The notes under the pieces: generated by a model | What the model was told of the DNA's origin: nothing | Databases searched by the model: none | The model's input: the letters and a program-made list of their open reading frames with translations, nothing else | Part shown: piece by piece, positions 58,450-64,000 of the stretch | How positions within the stretch are numbered: position 1 is the first letter of the stretch | How the letters are laid out: every line of letters begins with the position of its first letter | Position numbers and translations under genes: made by a program | Assembly (NCBI GenBank): GCA_030761205.1 | Contig: JAULJL010000015.1 | Location: 10,111,501 to 10,175,500, forward strand | Origin: Fremontodendron californicum | Taxonomy: Eukaryota; Streptophyta; Magnoliopsida; Malvales; Malvaceae | Length of the DNA stretch: 64,000 nt | Direction of reading: 5' to 3'

Positions 58450-59075
58450 AATAAGGTGGGCTTAAGCAGAATTTGAGACTCATATTTCGTGCCGATCCAG
58501 GTTTGGACAAATATATGTAATGTTGATATCATACTTAGATCCGACCTGACTTATAAACACCTCTAGAATCTAGATGACACATCTTAAATATGATTGTATA
58601 AACAACTGGGCTAAATCCGGAGTTCTAAGCATTAATTTTCATGGCATTATTGATAGTGTTTGTCAAATGTTGTTAAGCACTGTTACTTCGTACTTAAACA
58701 TTTGCTTGTGGGTATGTCAAAACTGGTAGGAAACATTCAGTACTGTCCTGTTGTAATGCCCTCCATAGTCCCTTCCCCTTTCTCATTCTATTTCACCCAC
58801 GTACTAACACGGTAACCCTACGATTTCCATGAACTTGCCAACCACAAGTTTTTAGTTGTCAAAAAATAAAAATGCCAACTAAAACTATTCAGTTAGTAGT
58901 AGCCATGAATTTTAATGTTGATCCAGTATCGAATTTTCTTTCTTTGTTTTTTTGAATGGGAACTGTTTTTTTCTCCTATATTGATATATTTCGTTTTTCG
59001 TACAGGATAAGAGTATTATGTAATCTATTGGATTGATCCATTAATTATTTGACGTATTTACGTTTTGAAAATTTG

Positions 59076-59108
<33 letters not shown>

Positions 59109-59425
59109 CAAAATGATGTTATTTTATGAACTCAACACTTAATCAAGTTGATTCGTGCAATCACTTTTAAGAGGTGATATTCAGTTGATTTGAATTTTGA
59201 ATCCTAACATCTATAATTTTTTTTCCCTATTCTTAAACTTTGTTTTCTTTTGTATAAAAAATAATATTATTTTATATCTGTAAATTTGGAATTTTTTAAT
59301 AATTTTATATTCAAATTAAATTTCTTTACTTAACTTCGTTTTGGAGTTTTTTAACTCTATATGTGAAATTAAGAGCTTGTCATATGATATATTTTTTAAT
59401 TTTTTTAAAATATATTCTAAGAATA
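58450..59425. other. AT-rich intergenic DNA
   Basis: No gene recognised. Contains a (TA)n tract at about 59081-59106. Confidence 0.5.
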
Positions 59426-59429
59426 TGTG

Positions 59430-61722
59430 TGTAGACATCGGATTTTATCCCGGTTGTAATCTGAATTTTATTTTTGAATTAAACAAAAAAAAAAAGGAAA
59501 ATTCAAAATTAAAAAATAAAAAATAATCAAAAAAAAAAAATTGGGTTGAACTAAAATTTTTCTTTGGATTGAACTTGGACTCTAAGAGTTATGGTTATAA
59601 CAAAAAATCCTTTCTTGATCAGATTAAAGACTCCTAACTAGATTAAAACCAAAATTCCTTTCCTATATAATGAACCCAAGCCTCAACCACAAAACACATC
59701 AGAAAATATACAATTTTCGGAATAAGCAAGCAAGATCAGTAGAAGAATTTTTTTTTTGGTGGATTTCGAAAATTGTGATTCTTAGTGCTGGAGTTGTTTC
59801 GAAGAGTGTTTAGTAGTGAAAAATCTTGGCTTTAATTAGACGAAGCTTAGGTTGAAGTTTGGTGATCGTTCGGCGACCAACGGAGGAAATCGGAGAGGTT
59901 GAAGTTGCGACTTTCAAACTCAGATCTAGGATTATCGGGTTAGATTCGAGAAAAACTAAGTTGATTTTTGGAAAGAGGAGATCGAAAGGAATTTTTAGGG
60001 ATTTTTGGGATTTTTCTGAGCTCGGAGATCGACGGCGGCGGCAGCTGGCAGTGACCGGAATCTGGGAATTTTTCTGGGTTTTGTTCTTGGTGTTCTTCAT
60101 TGTTCTTGAGTTTTGTTAAGAGAGAAGAATTTTTTTTTTTTTAGAAGGTAAGGAAATCTGACCCAAAAAAAAAAATTGGCATTTAAACTAGCATCCGAGC
60201 CGGGTCACATGACCAGCGCGCGGCCCGCTCCTGGGCCCGACCCGATTGCTGGTTGCTGGATGCTTTGTTTCTTTTTTTATTATTTTGGTTATTTCTTTCT
60301 TTTGGTTTCCTTTTTCTTTCTTTTGATTTCCTTTTACTTCTTTTTGCTTCCTTTTTGTCATATCTTTTCTTTTAACGTTTTTTTTTAATTTTATTTCATG
60401 TTTATTTTAATTATGGGTATTTCTCTTATATTATTTGTTTAAATATTAATTATTTATTTATTGTGACTAATTTTATTTTTAGTTTTGATGTCTGCAGGTA
60501 TATTTTTATGAATCAACTTTAAACGATTTATTATTTATATTACTATTATATTATTATTTTCAATTACTATTATTATATTATTTTTAAATATTATTATATA
60601 TATATATTTTACTATTATTTTTTATTAACTCTTATATTATTTTTTAACTATTATTTATTTTTACTATTATATATATTTTTAACCATTATTATTTATTAAT
60701 TATTAATTTGATTATTATTAGTAAGATATATATATATATATATATTTTATTAATAAGATAAGTTTTTTAATTGATGATTAGTTATTTTAAATTAATAACT
60801 TGAGATATTTTCCAATGATGAAATTCGAAAAGATCACGAACGGTGGATTTCTAAGAAATTTCTAGGTGAGAAAATTCTCTTAAAAATTCTCCAGAATGAA
60901 TGGAATGATTTTTTTAAGGGATTATTTTCGATATCAATAAAGATCAAATTTTTTTTTTTTTGAAATAATTAATTTTCAATGTTTTCTTTTCTCAAGATAA
61001 TTTTCCATAATAAATACTTAATTAAAATCGAATGATAAATTAAGATTTTTTCCGATGATGAAATTCAAGAGAGTTATGAATGGTTGACTTTTAAAAAATT
61101 TCTAGGTGAAAAAAATTCTCTTAAAAATTCTCCAGAACGAATGGAAGAATATTCTAAGGGATAATTTTCGATATTAAGATCAGAATTTATATTTCGAACA
61201 AACGTTAATAAAATGTGGATTAGTTTTGGAAGATTAATTTAAGAGAAATAACTTTGTTGAATAATCTAACTTTTCCGACGACAGAGCCTCTTCAATAGAA
61301 CGAATGGTTTCTTTTGAATACTCTCGAGGTGAGAAAACGTTTTTTAGTAATTTCTCCATAATGAATGGAAGGAAGATCTAAAAAATGATTTTTGAGATTT
61401 CTAACCTTAACAATTAAAATGAAAATAGGATAGAGAAGACCATTTAATTAAGACTTTTAAGTATCACAAGACTAATTAGGTACTATCTCTTAGATAGGCG
61501 TTGTGAGGGTGCTAATCCTTCCTCACACGTAACCGTACTCCGAACCTAGTTCTGATAAGCAGACCAGAACCTGTTCTTTTTAAGGTGCCTTAGTCAAGCT
61601 CAGGATTACTTTAAATAGGATAGATTCATATAGGTGACTAATCACACCTAGATTAGATGATTAGTGGCGACTCCATTGATTTGTGTCTAGCATGCTGAAT
61701 TCGCATTTGGCATGTTATGACA
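59430..61722 (+). repeat. 5' LTR of a third element, Tat/Ogre type
   Basis: Starts TGTAGACATCGG and ends CATGTTATGACA, followed after three bases by a tRNA-Arg primer site. A TATA box TATATAA lies at 59664-59670. Near the 3' end the block GGGTGCTAATCCTTCC...CACGTAACC (about 61508-61535) matches the outer element's LTR. The open frames at 59810-60119 are LTR sequence, not genes. The 3' LTR is outside the window, so the target duplication cannot be checked. Confidence 0.82.
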
Positions 61723-61725
61723 GTT

Positions 61726-61743
61726 TGGCGACTCCACTGAGGA
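61726..61743 (+). promoter_or_regulatory. Primer binding site of the third element, tRNA-Arg type
   Basis: TGGCGACTCCACTGAGGA matches the tRNA-Arg complement with one mismatch. A decoy copy (TGGCGACTCCATTG) lies about 55 bp upstream inside the LTR. Confidence 0.85.
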
Positions 61744-62655
61744 TTTTAGAGAGTTGAGCCATAGATTAGTCTTGTGATACCTTAGGTTTTAAATATTGGT
61801 CTTTAAAAGAGTTTAATTTCTTTCTTTCTTTCTTTATTTTTATTTTGATCTTATTATTTATGACAACTCTTGTTTCTTATACATTGGTGGGAAAAAGAAG
61901 GTTTTGAATGTTCCTTCGCACACACGGCACATTGCATATCATAAAGCCCTATACCCGGGCTCGTCCCTTTTAGGAGGGGGTAAAGTACCTACGCCTTCGT
62001 GAGGTGATAACCTTCGCAACGGCTAGCGAAACACCTTCAGAGTGTAAAGTAACAAAGCTTTCGTGAGGTAATAACCTCCGTAGCAACTTTGGAAAATACT
62101 CTCACCCAAATTGAACCCTTCCGGTTGGAGCCTATAATGGGTGAGGAATGGGGTGCCTTACTTATCCTACATGGATGATGTTAAGGAGCAATTTGGAGAC
62201 CTTTTTAGCTTGGTCAAGTATCCTAAACCCAGCATATAAACAACACTTAAGTGGCCAACTTCAGGATAGAGTCATGTCCACCCTTGTATAGAGGAGAACC
62301 CGAAATTAGGACACACGAAGGAACACTTCTTACCTTATGCCTTTTCATTGACATGATGTTAAGTGTTTGTTTATCTTACATATTTGTCTTGCTGATATGC
62401 TCACCATGATGATGTAGGGCTTACACATGTTGTATTTTTATCCTTTCATAAGTTTGCTGATATAATATCTAACTTCTTATTTTCTTTCTTTCTTTCCTTC
62501 TCTTTCTCATTGCATTCGCATCATGCATCATACTAGATATCTTGCAGCATAATAGTCTTTGATAAGAAGAATCTTTACTGTCATCCATGAAAATCCTAGT
62601 AAGATCCGAGTATACAAAGTTTGAATCCCCTAGCTGTTTGAAGTTGAGGTCCGAA
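61744..62655 (+). other. Leader of the third element
   Basis: Non-coding, with TACCTACGCCTTCGTGAGG and ACAAAGCTTTCGTGAGG repeat words comparable to those in the outer element's leader at 28694-28818. Confidence 0.65.
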
Positions 62656-63999
62656 AAGGTTTAGCGAAATAAAAAAGACTGTCTACCAGCCGGCTATGTG
62701 TCCATACTCCCCGAGGAGGTTCATCTAGACCTTACACAGAATGATCTTGCCGATTTAGTTGACATCTGGGGATCTTGGAATAGGGAAAAACAAGAAATAT
62801 TCTAGCAAAGGTATGGTGACCTCGCGTTACTCCTCCAAGTCACAGTAGACACCAACTTAATTCAGGAAATGGTACATTTCTGGGACCCTTTTTATAGATA
62901 TTTCGTCTTCAATGAGGTGGACATGGTACCCACTATTGAAGAATACTCTGCAATGCTCCGTTTCGACTATCGAGACCCTGACAAAGTCTACTTGAAAATA
63001 AAATGGGCTATCCCATGAAAGTTGCTAGGATGTTGGGGATCAGTTAGTCTGAAATGGACCATCACGTTGTGAAAAAAGGTGAATATAGTTATATCACATA
63101 GGATTTTCTGCGAGATTTCATTAGGGGGCATCTGAACGATGAAGAAGGTATGAAAGCAATGGCGCTTGCCCCTTTATGGGATGGTTGTCTTTCCCAAAAT
63201 CTTGGGGCATGTCGAGATGGTCGTCGTAGACTTGGTTGATCAGATTGAGCACCGGCTGAATGTGGCACCAACAATATTGGCATAAATTATCAGATCGTTG
63301 AATCACTGTTGACGATTAGGAAATGGACGTTTTACTGGATGCATACAATTATTGTACATATGGATGAAAAGCCATTTTGAATGCACTAAGTCATAATTCA
63401 CCTCTAACGTCCCCATTCAGGAATTTTGTAACAGTGTTTGGCCGAACCCAAAGACAAAACGCGTTTGGATGTCATTTTTCCGCAAGCTCAGAAATCGAGA
63501 AGTTGTGTGGTTAGCTCATTGGATGAAGCTTGATTCTGTGTTATATAGTTGTGGAAGTCAACCTTAGGTACCTCTTCCAGGGCTATGGGGGGTCGATAGT
63601 TACGCACCTATTTTGGTCCTTAGGTAGGCTGGACATGAACAATTTATTCCTATGACACAAAGGCTCAACCGTTTGGAATTCTCTTATGCGGATGATGGGG
63701 CTTCAGAGAAGAAAAAAGATCTCGCCAAAGTTTGGAAACAAACCATCCGGGTCGACCAAGGTTGGCTTCTGAACAGTGTTACTGCTGAGTATCTTGTGTG
63801 GCAAGCTAAGCGAGACAAAGATATGGTACTTCCTTGGAAAAGAAATTCAGATATCCCAGCTCAGCTCACTCAGTCAGACTCAATGCTAGAATTTGAGTTA
63901 ACCAAGAGGAAATCATGCGAAGATGAATTAGAACAGGAAAACCAAAGATTGTGAGTGAAGATAAAGAGAATAGAAGATTGTTAATCTGAGCAAAAGATT
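62656..63999 (+). pseudogene. ORF1 of the third element, decayed homologue of the outer ORF1
   Basis: Pieces of the same protein appear in shifting frames: ILPEEVHLDLTQNDLADL near 62710-62765, FWDPFYRYFVFNEVDMVPTI near 62880-62938, FIRGHLNDEEGMKA near 63118-63160, then an open stretch 63652-63954 with RLNRLEFSYADD. They align with the outer element's SLPERINLELTQNNLTEL, FWDPSYRCFAFNGEDLTPTI, FIEGHLDDEQGVTA and RLDQVEFSYGDP. Several stops and frameshifts interrupt it. The element continues past the window end. Confidence 0.8.
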
Positions 64000-64000
64000 C

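Noticed and set aside
59810..60119. Basic small protein frames in the third LTR
   Set aside because: Lie downstream of the LTR TATA box within the LTR; overlapping frames on both strands, no recognisable family.

Overview
The window is nuclear DNA of a flowering plant, almost certainly a eudicot. It is AT-rich, has two intron-bearing plant genes, and the rest is dominated by LTR retrotransposons and small DNA transposons. I cannot name the species from sequence alone.

Regions 1-4367 and 31295-59429 are ordinary AT-rich intergenic DNA with two host genes. One is an intronless-CDS DnaJ/DUF3444 gene (39687-41789, +) with a 5'-UTR intron and two upstream ORFs. The other is a seven-exon CCCH zinc finger-LOTUS-RRM gene (47815-52401, -) whose third intron carries a perfect 129-bp palindrome. 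Around them are MITEs, a pair of hAT-like elements, long-TIR elements, a probable TRIM element and a LINE relic.

Region 4368-31294 is a nested pair of Ty3/gypsy elements. The outer one (4373-31289, minus strand, target duplication CTAAG) is a Tat/Ogre-type element. It has a tRNA-Arg primer site, an extra ORF1 before gag, an apparent pro-RT intron, a second RNase H domain, and a 40-bp satellite-like array in its 3' UTR. It is decayed: frameshifts in gag and five in-frame stops of the kind cytosine deamination produces. Into its 5' leader, on the plus strand, jumped a young Athila-type element (18801-28579, target duplication GTTCA, LTRs differing at only 2 of 1479 positions by eye).

The inner element is the most interesting object here. 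It is non-autonomous: one intact 1025-codon frame joins Gag and a protease whose catalytic Asp is Tyr to two leftover ends of integrase, with RT, RNase H and the integrase core removed in frame. In the env position it carries two further intact ORFs. One (23754-24290) resembles the basic-patch plus zinc-finger nucleic-acid-binding proteins of plant betaflexiviruses (carla/vitivirus type), several of which suppress RNA silencing. The other (24669-25316) is a LOG-family protein, the family of cytokinin-activating phosphoribohydrolases. A retrotransposon with a possible silencing suppressor and a possible hormone-activating enzyme would be a new kind of cargo-carrying element.

From 59430 a third element, again Tat/Ogre-type and on the plus strand, begins with a 2.3-kb LTR and a tRNA-Arg primer site. 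It has a broken ORF1 homologous to that of the outer element and runs off the window end.
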